Assembly (NCBI GenBank): GCA_030744095.1
Contig: JASLRF010000252.1
Coordinates: 1 to 15,320, forward strand
DNA length: 15,320 bases
Origin: Pirellulaceae bacterium
GTDB lineage: Bacteria > Planctomycetota > Planctomycetia > Pirellulales > Pirellulaceae
Direction of reading: 5' to 3'
Shown: piece after piece, positions 1-7,404 of the stretch
Layout of the letters: each line of letters starts with the position of its first letter
Numbering within the stretch: position 1 is the stretch's first letter
Position numbers and translations under genes: made by a program
Notes under the pieces: model-generated
What the model was told of the DNA's origin: nothing
Databases searched by the model: none
What the model saw: only the letters and a program-made list of their open reading frames with translations

Positions 1-455
1 GCCAAGTGCGTGCCGGTGGGGGCGACCTTGAGGTTGGCAACACCCGCCTCGATATCGGTTACTTGACGAGGTTTCACTTTCTTCGGATTGACCGACCAGA
101 CCTGAGGCTTGGCGTCTTCGACATCGGTGGGGATGCCGACAAAGAACAGGCGACCGGCCGACGTCCCCTGTCCCCATTGGAGATCCGAAACGCTCTTCCA
201 GGCCTTGCCGATGACTCGATCGCGCCGCCCGTCCAGCGTCAGCAGATGGAGTTCGCTGCTCCCGGTGTTCTCTTTCAATTCGTAGCTGCGCACGGTGTAA
301 GCGATTTGCAGGCCATCTCCTGAAACGGCACCACCAGAGACACGGCCCAGTTCCCAAAGTAGCTCCGGAGTCATTCGGGCTTCCGCCGCGGTGGAAATAG
401 TCGTCACCGAAACCACCAGCGCCAGCATCAACAAGCTTGTCATCGTGTATCGCAT
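1..455 (-). CDS. S9-family (prolyl oligopeptidase-like) peptidase, N-terminal part, incomplete
   Basis: The reading frame starts at ATG 455 and stays open to the left edge (151 codons visible). GGAG lies at 464-467, 8 nt upstream, which supports this start. Residues 1-24 look like a signal peptide: a short basic start, then a hydrophobic stretch rich in L, V and T, ending at STAAEA. After it comes a segment like the start of the beta-propeller of secreted S9 dipeptidyl/acylaminoacyl peptidases (MTPELLWELGRVSGGAVSGD, then IAYTVRSYE and SELHLLTLDG). These proteins usually have an N-terminal propeller of about 350-450 residues and a C-terminal alpha/beta hydrolase with a Ser-Asp-His triad. The hydrolase part is outside the window, so catalytic competence cannot be judged. 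Export to the periplasm is inferred. It could also be a propeller-only TolB-like protein. The gene is divergent from the GAF-HlyD gene across a 239-bp gap. Confidence 0.72.
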   Translation of the reverse strand, partial: MRYTMTSLLMLALVVSVTTISTAAEARMTPELLWELGRVSGGAVSGDGLQIAYTVRSYELKENTGSSELHLLTLDGRRDRVIGKAWKSVSDLQWGQGTSAGRLFFVGIPTDVEDAKPQVWSVNPKKVKPRQVTDIEAGVANLKVAPTGTHL

Positions 456-493
456 TGCATTTTCTCCGGCGGATTTTTCAAGGTGATGCTGCA

Positions 494-499
494 AGTATA
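494..499 (-). promoter_or_regulatory. Candidate -10 box for the S9 peptidase gene
   Basis: On the minus strand this reads TATACT, five of six matches to the sigma-70 -10 consensus, about 38 nt upstream of ATG 455. That would give a 5' leader of roughly 30 nt. No convincing -35 hexamer lies 16-18 nt further upstream; the best nearby text is CACTTG or TTGCGG at a poor distance. Treat it as a plausible guess. Confidence 0.3.
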
Positions 500-633
500 G
501 CCCGATCGTAACCGCAAGTGGCAGCAGTACCTACAAGTTGCGATTGCGCCGATAAAGCGTCATGCAGTCTGTGAAGCTCTGACGGTTTTGTCGATTTTGA
601 CGACAGACCTTGTGTTGCAACATCCGATCAAAT

Positions 634-678
634 AAGGAGGAAATGCGCCCCTGCGCGCATTCACGGATTTCGCTCCTT
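634..678 (+). promoter_or_regulatory. Possible structured leader upstream of the GAF-HlyD gene
   Basis: A very strong Shine-Dalgarno-like AAGGAGG lies at 634-640, but only 2 nt before an ATG (643) in a different frame from the gene that follows. AATGCGC (642-648) can pair with GCGCATT (655-661) as a 7-bp hairpin with a 6-nt loop. AAGGAG (634-639) can pair with CTCCTT (673-678), enclosing that hairpin. The actual gene start at 695 has only a weak AGG (687-689) nearby. The layout resembles a leader with a hidden ribosome-binding site or a short leader peptide. Whether it is transcribed is unknown. A 10-bp perfect palindrome, TGTTGCAACA, lies just upstream at 613-622. Confidence 0.25.
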
Positions 679-694
679 CGCCGATCAGGCTGCC

Positions 695-2803
695 ATGAGT
701 ACCACCGGGTCAACCGACCCTCAATCGCAATTCAATCTTCCGCCAGCAGGCGTTTCAGCAACGTCAACGCAGGATGCGTCAGAGGTCAATTCCGTGCTGA
801 TCCAGCAGACCAAGAACGAGATCCGTTCTCTGGTGCAAGAGATTACACATCTTTCTCAGACTGACATCCCGTTAGACGAATTCTACGACGAGTTTCTGCG
901 CCGCGTCGTTCAGGCATTGGCGTCGTCCGGTGGTGCACTGTGGACGGTTGAAAACAACGGCGGATTGCGACTGCAATACCAAGTCAACCTGCCGACTGAA
1001 ACACTGGCGGATCAACCCGAGAACCAACGACGGCACGGGCTCTTGCTGCAGAATGTCTTGGCCAGCGGACAGCCTACGCTGGTGCCGCCACAATCTGGTT
1101 CGTCCGGCGGTGACGAGGCTGGTAACCCAACAAATCACCTGCTCGTACTGGCCTGCCTGCGTGTCGAAAACGAACCACGCGGCGTAATTGAGATTTTTCA
1201 GCGCAGCGGCGGTGGTCCGACGACTCAACGCGGCTATTTGAGGTTTCTGGTCCAGATGGCCGAACTGGCCAGTGAGTTTCTCAAGAACCGACAACTGCGG
1301 CAATTGGGAGACAGCAAGACGCTATGGGAGAACCTCGAGCGGTTCATCTGCCAAGTTCATCGCGGTCTGAATGTTCGTCAGACAGGGTATACGATTGTCA
1401 ACGAAAGTCGACGCTTGGTTCGCTGCGACCGAGTTAGCTTGACGTTGCGACGCGGTGGTCGCCAACAGGTGGTCGCCGTCAGCGGGCTCGATACATTGGA
1501 TCGACGTGCGGAAGAAGTCAAACTGCTGGGACAATTGGCCACCGCCGTGGTCGCAGGAAACCGACCGCTGTGGTACGGGGGCGCAGACAACGACGTGCCG
1601 CCTCAAATCGACGAACCGTTGCAGCAGTACGTCGATCAATCACACGCCACGATGGTGGCCGTGGTCCCGTTGCGCCGACCGCCGGATGGTCTGCAGGGCA
1701 CCGATTCTCAGCCCAGCGACGACCTGCCGAAAGAAGTCATTGCGGCGTTGATTGTCGAGCAAATGGGTGATCTTACCGTGGCGGAAGGACAGATCGAGCG
1801 GGTCGACATCGTCGCCCAGCATAGCGCCTCGGCATTGGCCAACGCATTGGATCACGAGAGCCTGTTTCTCATGCCGCTGTGGCGGATGCTGGGCAAAGCC
1901 AAATGGGTTGCCAAAGTCCGCAACCTGCCCAAGGTCGTGTTGGGATTGGCCGTTGTCGTCGGCGTCGTCCTGGCGCTCGCCCTGGTGCCCGCGGATTTCG
2001 AACTATCCTCGCGCGGCACGCTGCAACCATCGTCCCGCCACGAGATCTACGCTCACCTGGACGGTGTGATCACGGAGGTTCCAGTCCGGCACGAACAGCC
2101 CGTCCAGCGAGGCGACGTTCTGGTGCGGATGAAGAACAACGAACTGGAGGTGGAGATTGCCGACCTGATTGGGCGGAATCGGACTACGCAGGAACGGATT
2201 CGAGCGATTCAGCGCGCCCAGCTGCACGATCGCCGATTGGGAGTTGCCGAGCAGAACCGGCTAGGCGGCGAGTTACTGGAGCTCAAACAAGTGGCCGAGA
2301 GCATCGACCGAGAGCTGATTCTGCTCCGCCAAAAACAAGAGCAGTTGGTCATTCGGTCCGAGACTCACGGCCAGGTTGTCACGTGGGGTGTCAGCGAACT
2401 ACTGCTGCGACGACCTGTACAGACTGGCCGCGCGCTGATGACAATTGTCGACCCGATGGGTGCCTGGGAGCTAGAGTTGAATATGCCCGAACGACGGATG
2501 GGTCATATTTCCCGCGCGGCGCGTGACAGCCAAAATCGACTGCGTGTAACGTTTGTCTTGTCGTCACACCCGGGGTTGGAATTTGAAGGTCGCGTGACGG
2601 ACATCCATCGGACGGCGGAAGTCCAGGGAGATGAAGGCAATTCGGTGCTAATCCGTGTTGCCATCGACAAACAACAGTTGCCCGAACTTCGCAGCGACAC
2701 CACGGTCACCGCCAAGGTGAATTGTGGCCGCCGGTCGATTGGTTACGTGGTCTTTCACGAACTGCTGGAAACCGTTCAATCAAGAGTCTTGTTCTGGCTG
2801 TAA
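695..2803 (+). CDS. Tandem-GAF domain protein fused to an HlyD-type membrane adaptor
   Basis: 702 residues. Residues about 60-195 and 220-395 each look like a GAF module: alternating helices and strands, segments such as GALWTVENNGG and CDRVSLTLRRGG, and a closing helix rich in Ala. One strong membrane helix follows at about 411-432 (VVLGLAVVVGVVLALAL). After it comes an HlyD/membrane-fusion-protein part: a first lipoyl half-motif at about 448-480 (HLDGVITEVPVRHEQPVQRG), a helical hairpin about 480-550, a second lipoyl half and a C-terminal beta-barrel-like region to about 690. The predicted topology is GAF domains in the cytoplasm and adaptor in the periplasm. Typical HlyD proteins have only a short cytoplasmic tail, so about 400 residues of GAF are unusual. 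ATG 695 is the first usable start in a frame that is open further upstream without ATG or GTG. It is the first gene of a same-strand cluster with the next two. The ligand and partner transporter are unknown. Confidence 0.82.
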   Translation: MSTTGSTDPQSQFNLPPAGVSATSTQDASEVNSVLIQQTKNEIRSLVQEITHLSQTDIPLDEFYDEFLRRVVQALASSGGALWTVENNGGLRLQYQVNLPTETLADQPENQRRHGLLLQNVLASGQPTLVPPQSGSSGGDEAGNPTNHLLVLACLRVENEPRGVIEIFQRSGGGPTTQRGYLRFLVQMAELASEFLKNRQLRQLGDSKTLWENLERFICQVHRGLNVRQTGYTIVNESRRLVRCDRVSLTLRRGGRQQVVAVSGLDTLDRRAEEVKLLGQLATAVVAGNRPLWYGGADNDVPPQIDEPLQQYVDQSHATMVAVVPLRRPPDGLQGTDSQPSDDLPKEVIAALIVEQMGDLTVAEGQIERVDIVAQHSASALANALDHESLFLMPLWRMLGKAKWVAKVRNLPKVVLGLAVVVGVVLALALVPADFELSSRGTLQPSSRHEIYAHLDGVITEVPVRHEQPVQRGDVLVRMKNNELEVEIADLIGRNRTTQERIRAIQRAQLHDRRLGVAEQNRLGGELLELKQVAESIDRELILLRQKQEQLVIRSETHGQVVTWGVSELLLRRPVQTGRALMTIVDPMGAWELELNMPERRMGHISRAARDSQNRLRVTFVLSSHPGLEFEGRVTDIHRTAEVQGDEGNSVLIRVAIDKQQLPELRSDTTVTAKVNCGRRSIGYVVFHELLETVQSRVLFWL

Positions 2804-2844
2804 GGCGACAGGCAGATGGAAACCTACGACTGGTAAACTCAATT

Positions 2845-2878
2845 CCGCCGCTCGCCTAGAAACGCCGACGGGCGGCGG
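2845..2878 (+). other. GC-rich intercistronic stem-loop
   Basis: Bases 2845-2854 (CCGCCGCTCG) pair with 2869-2878 (CGGGCGGCGG) as a 10-bp stem with one G-T pair and a 14-nt loop. It sits in the 131-bp gap between the GAF-HlyD gene and the second HlyD gene. No T-run follows, so it is not a classical intrinsic terminator. It may slow exonuclease decay or adjust the ratio of the two products. That role is inference. Confidence 0.45.
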
Positions 2879-2934
2879 GCAGATCCGTTCGTGCAGTACG
2901 GTGACAGAAACAAACGGAAACGCGGAGGTATTCA

Positions 2935-3837
2935 ATGCACTCAATCACCTTGACGATGTTGATGGCGGTGACCATGGGCGGGCCGATGCCCCAACAGGAA
3001 TTCGTCTCTCCTGCGCCGACCGGCACGCCAACCATTCAGCACTGCCAGGTCTTTTTGATCCAAGATGTCGAGGTGCCAGCGGAACAAGCGGGTCGCCTGG
3101 TACGTGTCGATGTTCGCGAAGATGACATGGTGGAACCGGGTGACCTGCTCGCACGGATCGACGATCGGCAGGCCCAGCTGCAGAAGACGGCTGCCGAATT
3201 GGAACGCAACGCGGCCCAGACCCGTGCGGATGACGACATCGAAGTCCGCTTTTCGATCAAATCCTTCGAACTGGCCGATGCCGAATTGAATCAAGACCTG
3301 GGCATCAATCGCCAATCGCCTGGCGTGATACCAATGTCCGAAATCCGCCGAAAACGGCTGGCACGTCATCGCGCGGAATTGCAGATCGATCGAAGCAAGC
3401 TTGATTTGCGAGTTGCGCAGATGACTGCCGATGTGCAACAAGCCGCTGTGCTAGCCGCAGAAGAGAATATTCTACGTTGTCAGATCAATGCACCATTCAA
3501 AGGTGTCGTGATCGATGTACTCAAACAAGAAGGTCAGTGGGTGGATATCGGCGAACCAGTGATTCGCGTGGTGCGAATGGATCGCTTGCGCGTGGACGGG
3601 TTCTTGGATGGCAAGGAGTTCAATCCCTCGGACTTGAGCGATCGGCAGGTCGCCGTAAAGGTCCAGTTGGCACGTGGACAGATGGAACAATTCACCGGCA
3701 AGGTCACGTTCATCAGTCCACTGGTCCAGGCGGGTAACCACTATCGGATCCGTGCCGAAGTTGAAAACCGGCAGCACCGAGGTCACTGGTTGTTGCGTCC
3801 CGGAATGAACGCAACGATGACGGTGCATGGGAACTGA
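2935..3837 (+). CDS. HlyD-family periplasmic adaptor (membrane fusion protein)
   Basis: 300 residues. GGAGG at 2924-2928 lies 6 nt before ATG 2935, one of the best ribosome binding sites in the window. Residues 1-15 are only mildly hydrophobic (MHSITLTMLMAVTMG) and could be a weak signal sequence. Two lipoyl half-motifs flank a long helical region: about 45-77 (VPAEQAGRLVRVDVREDDMV, then EPGDLLARID) and about 181-213 (INAPFKGVVIDVLKQEGQWV). The helices between them (about 78-178) are charged, with regular Leu/Ala/Glu/Arg spacing, typical of the coiled-coil hairpin of adaptors. The beta-barrel part runs from about 215 to the end (RLRVDGFLDG to PGMNATMTVHG). The family links an inner-membrane protein to the outer envelope. 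Here the likely partners are the GAF-HlyD protein upstream and the M50-HlyD protein 36 bp downstream. No pump is encoded in the window. Confidence 0.85.
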   Translation: MHSITLTMLMAVTMGGPMPQQEFVSPAPTGTPTIQHCQVFLIQDVEVPAEQAGRLVRVDVREDDMVEPGDLLARIDDRQAQLQKTAAELERNAAQTRADDDIEVRFSIKSFELADAELNQDLGINRQSPGVIPMSEIRRKRLARHRAELQIDRSKLDLRVAQMTADVQQAAVLAAEENILRCQINAPFKGVVIDVLKQEGQWVDIGEPVIRVVRMDRLRVDGFLDGKEFNPSDLSDRQVAVKVQLARGQMEQFTGKVTFISPLVQAGNHYRIRAEVENRQHRGHWLLRPGMNATMTVHGN

Positions 3838-3873
3838 GCGGATTCGAATCGAAACTGACGGTTAGCCGCGCTG

Positions 3874-6123
3874 ATGGTTGGATCCAACATGACAGGTGCA
3901 ACGCAATCGCTCGCTTCCGGCGCGTCGCGTCCACTGCGAATGCGAACGCGGTCGGACCTTACGATTGAGCAACACATATACTTGGGCCGCAAATACTGGA
4001 TCGTGAAGGACCGCCTGGCCCAGAAGTACTATCGCTTCGAAGAAGAAGAATTTGCGCTGTTGGAGATGTTGGATGGTCAGGCCAGCCTACAGGATATTCA
4101 AGCGGAATTTGAACGCCGATTCGCACCACAAAAGATCACAACGCACGAACTGCATCAGTTGGTGTCGATGCTGCACCGAAGTGCGCTGGTCGTCTCTGAC
4201 GCAGCCGGACAGGGGCAACAACTGTACAAACGCCATGTCGCAACCTCGCATCGACAGAAGCTTGGTGCCCTGACCAACGTCCTGTGCATTCGCTTTAAGG
4301 GCTTTGATCCAGACCGCCTGCTGACGTGGTTGGATCGCCGTGTGGGTTGGCTATTCTCTGTACCCTGCCTGGTGCTGAGTCTGATTCTGACGATGTCGGC
4401 GGCCCTGTTGATCGGCGTTCAGTTCGACATCTTCTGGTCCCGGATGCCGGGGTTTCATGCATTCTTCGCCTCGGAGAACTGGATCTGGCTGAGCCTCACT
4501 CTGGCCGTCACCAAGGTCCTCCACGAATTCGGTCACGGGCTATCCTGCAAACGACTGGGCGGCGAATGCCACGAAATGGGAATGATGATGTTGGTCCTGA
4601 CGCCCTGTCTGTATTGCAACGTATCGGATTCGTGGATGTTGCCCAACAAATGGCACCGCGCGGCGATCGGCGCGGCAGGCATGTACGTGGAGATCGTGTT
4701 GGCGTCGATCTGCACTTTTGTCTGGTGGTTCACGCATCCCGGACTGTTGAACTACGTTTGCTTCAACGTGATGTTCGTCTGCTCGGTCAGCACGCTCTTG
4801 TTCAACGCGAATCCCTTGTTGCGATATGACGGCTACTATATCCTCTCGGATTTGGTCGAAATTCCTAACTTGCGACAAAAAGCGAGCACCATTCTACAAC
4901 GCAAACTCGGCTCATGGTGTCTCGGCCTGACGGAACCACCCGATCCGTTCTTGCCACAGCGACGCCAATCGTTCTTTGCTATCTACTGCATCGCAGCGGC
5001 TGCGTACCGTTGGTTGGTTGTGTTTGGAATCCTGTGGTTCTTGTACGAAGTATTCGAGCCTTACGGACTAAAGATCATTGGGCAATTGATCGCTGTGATG
5101 TCGCTTTACGGGTTGTTGGTGGCACCGTTGTGGAAGCTTTGCAGATTCTTTTACGTACCTGGGAGGATGGATCAAGTGAACAAGCCACGCATGATTGCCA
5201 GCGTCGCCGGTACGGCGATCGTGCTGTTGGCAATCTTCCTTGTCCCGCTGCCGTACTACACCAACTGTAGTTTGTATTTGCAATTGCGTGACGCCGCGTC
5301 CGTGTATGTCGAGACACCAGGTGCGATTAAACGTATCCACGTCCGCGACGGCCAGTGGGTCGAGCGTGATCAACCATTACTCACGTTGGGCAGTCTCGAC
5401 GTCCAAATCAGCATTGCGCAGATCGAAGGTGCAAAACGGCAACTCGAATCAAGACGAATCGCCCTACTACAGCGATCGTTTGAAGACGAATCGGCTGCGG
5501 CCGAAATCGCAGAAGTGCAAGAAGCCTTGGCAGCCCGCGACGAACAGTTGCAGAATCGGCAACGCGATGCGCGACGTTTGGCGATCTCTGCACCGTTGGC
5601 GGGGTGGGTCATTCCGCCGCCACGTGTCCCCGAAGCACCTCGCAATGGAGCAAATCTGCCCAGTTGGTCTGGGACGCCGCTGGAACCGCGAAACCGCAAT
5701 GCGTTTCTTCCTGAAGGGGTCCCGGTTTGTCAGATCGGCGACCCGCGCCACCTGGAAGCAATCCTGGCCATCGATCAAGGCGATATGGAATTTGTTCACA
5801 AAGGGCAGGCGGTCGATATCATGTTCGAGCAGCTACCGGGGCAACGGTTCCGGTCGCAGATCAGTCAGATCTCGCAACTCGATATGAAGGTCATGCCACA
5901 GAGCCTGTCGAGCAAGAGTGGAGGCGACCTCGTCACGCGCACCGATCAAAGCGGTCACCAACGGCCAGACAGTACGACCTATCAAGGCAGCGCTTCGATC
6001 GACGACGAAGACGGTCTGCTCCTGGTCGGAGCAACAGGAACGGCGAAAATCCACACCGGCTATCGCACCGTCGCCCAACGTGCCTGGCGATATCTGTGCC
6101 AGACATTCAACCTGGAAGTGTGA
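3874..6123 (+). CDS. PqqD-like / M50 (site-2-protease-like) metalloprotease / HlyD fusion protein
   Basis: 749 residues, three parts. (1) Residues about 30-110 resemble a PqqD-like/RRE winged-helix domain (IVKDRLAQKYYRFEEEEFAL, then MLDGQASLQDIQ), the type that holds peptide substrates in RiPP pathways. (2) A polytopic membrane core, about 155-460, carries the M50 zinc motif HEFGH (His217, Glu218, His221) and the downstream NANPLLRYDG motif with Asp319, the expected third zinc ligand, so the protease looks intact. Further helices lie near 160-182, 280-310, 370-425 and 439-457. (3) After the last helix a lipoyl half-motif starts at about 475 (VETPGAIKRIHVRDGQWVER), followed by charged helices and a second half with beta-barrel-like region to the end. 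The family is often named putative peptide zinc metalloprotease. ATG 3874 lacks a clear ribosome binding site; ATG 3889 (residue 6) is an alternative. It is likely transcribed with the two HlyD genes. The substrate is unknown. Confidence 0.85.
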   Translation: MVGSNMTGATQSLASGASRPLRMRTRSDLTIEQHIYLGRKYWIVKDRLAQKYYRFEEEEFALLEMLDGQASLQDIQAEFERRFAPQKITTHELHQLVSMLHRSALVVSDAAGQGQQLYKRHVATSHRQKLGALTNVLCIRFKGFDPDRLLTWLDRRVGWLFSVPCLVLSLILTMSAALLIGVQFDIFWSRMPGFHAFFASENWIWLSLTLAVTKVLHEFGHGLSCKRLGGECHEMGMMMLVLTPCLYCNVSDSWMLPNKWHRAAIGAAGMYVEIVLASICTFVWWFTHPGLLNYVCFNVMFVCSVSTLLFNANPLLRYDGYYILSDLVEIPNLRQKASTILQRKLGSWCLGLTEPPDPFLPQRRQSFFAIYCIAAAAYRWLVVFGILWFLYEVFEPYGLKIIGQLIAVMSLYGLLVAPLWKLCRFFYVPGRMDQVNKPRMIASVAGTAIVLLAIFLVPLPYYTNCSLYLQLRDAASVYVETPGAIKRIHVRDGQWVERDQPLLTLGSLDVQISIAQIEGAKRQLESRRIALLQRSFEDESAAAEIAEVQEALAARDEQLQNRQRDARRLAISAPLAGWVIPPPRVPEAPRNGANLPSWSGTPLEPRNRNAFLPEGVPVCQIGDPRHLEAILAIDQGDMEFVHKGQAVDIMFEQLPGQRFRSQISQISQLDMKVMPQSLSSKSGGDLVTRTDQSGHQRPDSTTYQGSASIDDEDGLLLVGATGTAKIHTGYRTVAQRAWRYLCQTFNLEV

Positions 6124-6645
6124 AGCACGCATGGTCGAGCGGACTCGCAGAATCCTTTGTGGTGCAGAGGAGTTACGATAAATGCCACGGACCGAGTTGC
6201 TATTCCAATTCGTGACCCATTGACAAATTCTCCGCGCCCCTATTTCCTCGGCGCTGAAAAAACGGTTAGACTACGGGCACTCGCCACGTGCCCAAACGGT
6301 TAATCTTGGGCGGCAAGTCAGGGTTCAGCTGCACACCTGCTCGCTTCACGCTTGACGCCGCCGGGTGCCCGCCGTAACGGTCGAGGCAAAATACCCGTAT
6401 GGCGGACTTTCTAAGGTTCCCACCGGACTCCGAACTCATGGATGGGGTCGAACGTTTTCGGCGGTCTGAAGATTGTTCTGGCACTTACTTGATTCTTAAA
6501 CCAGAGTGATCGATTAGAAAAAGGCAGTTGTCGGATTGGGTAAATCGTGTCCCGCGCACACATGGCGGTCGGCACCCTCTTGTCGCCACAGCTCCGGCAG
6601 ACTGATCTCTCGCGAGATCGAATCCAATCGACAGTGAAACCGGCT
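6124..6645. other. 522-bp intergenic region without a convincing gene
   Basis: This separates the M50-HlyD cluster from slyD. No tRNA fold, strong terminator or clear sigma-70 promoter was found. A 36-codon frame runs from ATG 6399 to TGA 6509 with GAGG about 12 nt upstream; it resembles nothing I know and is not called as a gene. A direct-repeat/hairpin element at 6260-6302 is listed separately. A GTG at 6547 would add 33 residues to SlyD but is not favoured. The promoter of slyD and csp should lie in the right half of this region. Confidence 0.5.
6260..6302. repeat. Direct repeat AAACGGTTA flanking a small hairpin
   Basis: AAACGGTTA occurs at 6260-6268 and again at 6294-6302, 34 bp apart start to start. 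Between them GGGCAC (6275-6280) and GTGCCC (6288-6293) form a 6-bp inverted repeat with a 7-nt loop. This may be a pair of binding sites for a regulator or a relic of a repeat unit. No function can be read from it. Confidence 0.4.
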
Positions 6646-7131
6646 ATGGTAGTTGCGAAGGACAAGGTCGTTGCCATTGATTACATGTTGAAGGACAACG
6701 ATGGGCAAGTCTTGGACCAGTCCGACGACGGGCAACCGTTGAGCTACTTACATGGTGCCGGGATGATTATCACAGGGCTGGAATCGGCCCTTGAAGGTAA
6801 GGTAACTGGCGACGAACTGCAGGTCACTATCGAGCCGGCTGATGGATACGGCGAATTTGACGATGGTCTACGTCAGCAAGTTCCTCGGAGCGAATTTGCG
6901 GACATTGAGGACTTAGCGGTGGGCATGCAATTTCGCGTGAACGCCGAAGATGACGATTTTATTGTTGTTACCGTCGTTGATGTCAACGACGAAGAGGTCA
7001 CGGTCGACGGGAATCATCAGTTGGCGGGCGTTACGTTGCATTTCGACGTGAAGGTTCGTGAAATTCGTGATGCAACTGAGGAAGAAATCGAACACGGACA
7101 TCCACACGGTCCTGGTGGACACGAACACTAA
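6646..7131 (+). CDS. slyD: FKBP-type peptidyl-prolyl cis-trans isomerase, SlyD type
   Basis: 161 residues. It catalyses cis-trans isomerisation of Xaa-Pro bonds and acts as a cytoplasmic folding chaperone; in well-studied species SlyD also carries nickel. The FKBP part is residues 1-69 (VVAIDYMLKDNDGQVLD, PLSYLHGAG, IITGLESALEGKVTGDEL, then IEPADGYGE). It is interrupted by the insert-in-flap domain at about 70-125, and the last FKBP strand is DGNHQLAGVTLHFDVKV. The C-terminal tail is short and histidine-rich (HGHPHGPGGHEH, with His150, 152, 154, 159 and 161), a weaker metal tail than in E. coli SlyD and without its cysteines. ATG 6646 is chosen because family homology starts here. A GTG at 6547 would add 33 residues without homology. 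No ribosome binding site is evident. It is probably cotranscribed with the csp gene 49 bp downstream. Confidence 0.9.
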   Translation: MVVAKDKVVAIDYMLKDNDGQVLDQSDDGQPLSYLHGAGMIITGLESALEGKVTGDELQVTIEPADGYGEFDDGLRQQVPRSEFADIEDLAVGMQFRVNAEDDDFIVVTVVDVNDEEVTVDGNHQLAGVTLHFDVKVREIRDATEEEIEHGHPHGPGGHEH

Positions 7132-7180
7132 CAGAGCGTTTGCCCGGACACACTATCACTTACGAAACGGGAGTTTCCAC

Positions 7181-7378
7181 ATGCCGCAGGGTACGATCAA
7201 GAAGCTGGTTCGGGACAAGGGTTTTGGATTCATCGAAGGCGAACGCGGGGATATCTTCTTCCACCACTCCGCCCTCATCGAGGCACGTATTGAAGAGCTT
7301 CAAGAGGGGCAACGAGTTGATTACGAAGAGGGGCGCGGCCCCAAAGGCCCACGTGCCGAAAATGTAAAGTTGGCCTAA
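7181..7378 (+). CDS. Cold-shock-domain (CspA-like) nucleic-acid-binding protein
   Basis: 65 residues, the normal length of a single cold-shock domain, which folds as a small beta-barrel and binds single-stranded RNA or DNA as an RNA chaperone. RNP1 is KGFGFI (residues 13-18) and RNP2 is DIFFH (24-28), followed by HSALIEA. The first strand reads GTIKKLVRDKGFG, so the usual KWF aromatic triplet of CspA is replaced by KKL. This variant is known in many CSD proteins outside enterobacteria. GGGAG at 7169-7173, 7 nt before ATG 7181, fixes the start; the frame is open upstream inside slyD but lacks homology there. The gene ends just before a strong intrinsic terminator and is likely in one transcript with slyD. 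Confidence 0.88.
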   Translation: MPQGTIKKLVRDKGFGFIEGERGDIFFHHSALIEARIEELQEGQRVDYEEGRGPKGPRAENVKLA

Positions 7379-7404
7379 GGGCGAGACTTTCACGGACAAG
7401 AGAT

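Noticed and set aside
643..864. Out-of-frame reading frame overlapping the start of the GAF-HlyD gene
   Set aside because: The composition is that of a shifted-frame shadow (many Arg and Ser), and the ribosome-binding site is too close to its ATG. It is kept only as part of the leader idea.
3841..3850. Perfect palindrome GATTCGAATC between the HlyD and M50 genes
   Set aside because: It resembles the T-arm of a tRNA, but no tRNA fold surrounds it; single 10-bp palindromes are expected by chance at this scale.
6233..6254. GCGCC/GGCGC hairpin after the M50 gene as a terminator
   Set aside because: The stem has only 5 bp and is followed by A rather than T; on the other strand the T-run would precede the stem.
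6479..6494. Sigma-54-like text CTGGCACTTACTTGATT upstream of slyD
   Set aside because: The -12 element reads GA rather than GC, and the spacing between the two elements is 9 rather than 10 bases.
6399..6509. 36-codon frame starting with ATG in the gap before slyD
   Set aside because: GAGG is about 12 nt upstream, too far to be convincing, and the product resembles nothing known; chance is the simpler reading.
6547..6645. N-terminal extension of SlyD from GTG 6547
   Set aside because: SlyD homology begins at ATG 6646 and the added 33 residues are not signal-peptide-like.
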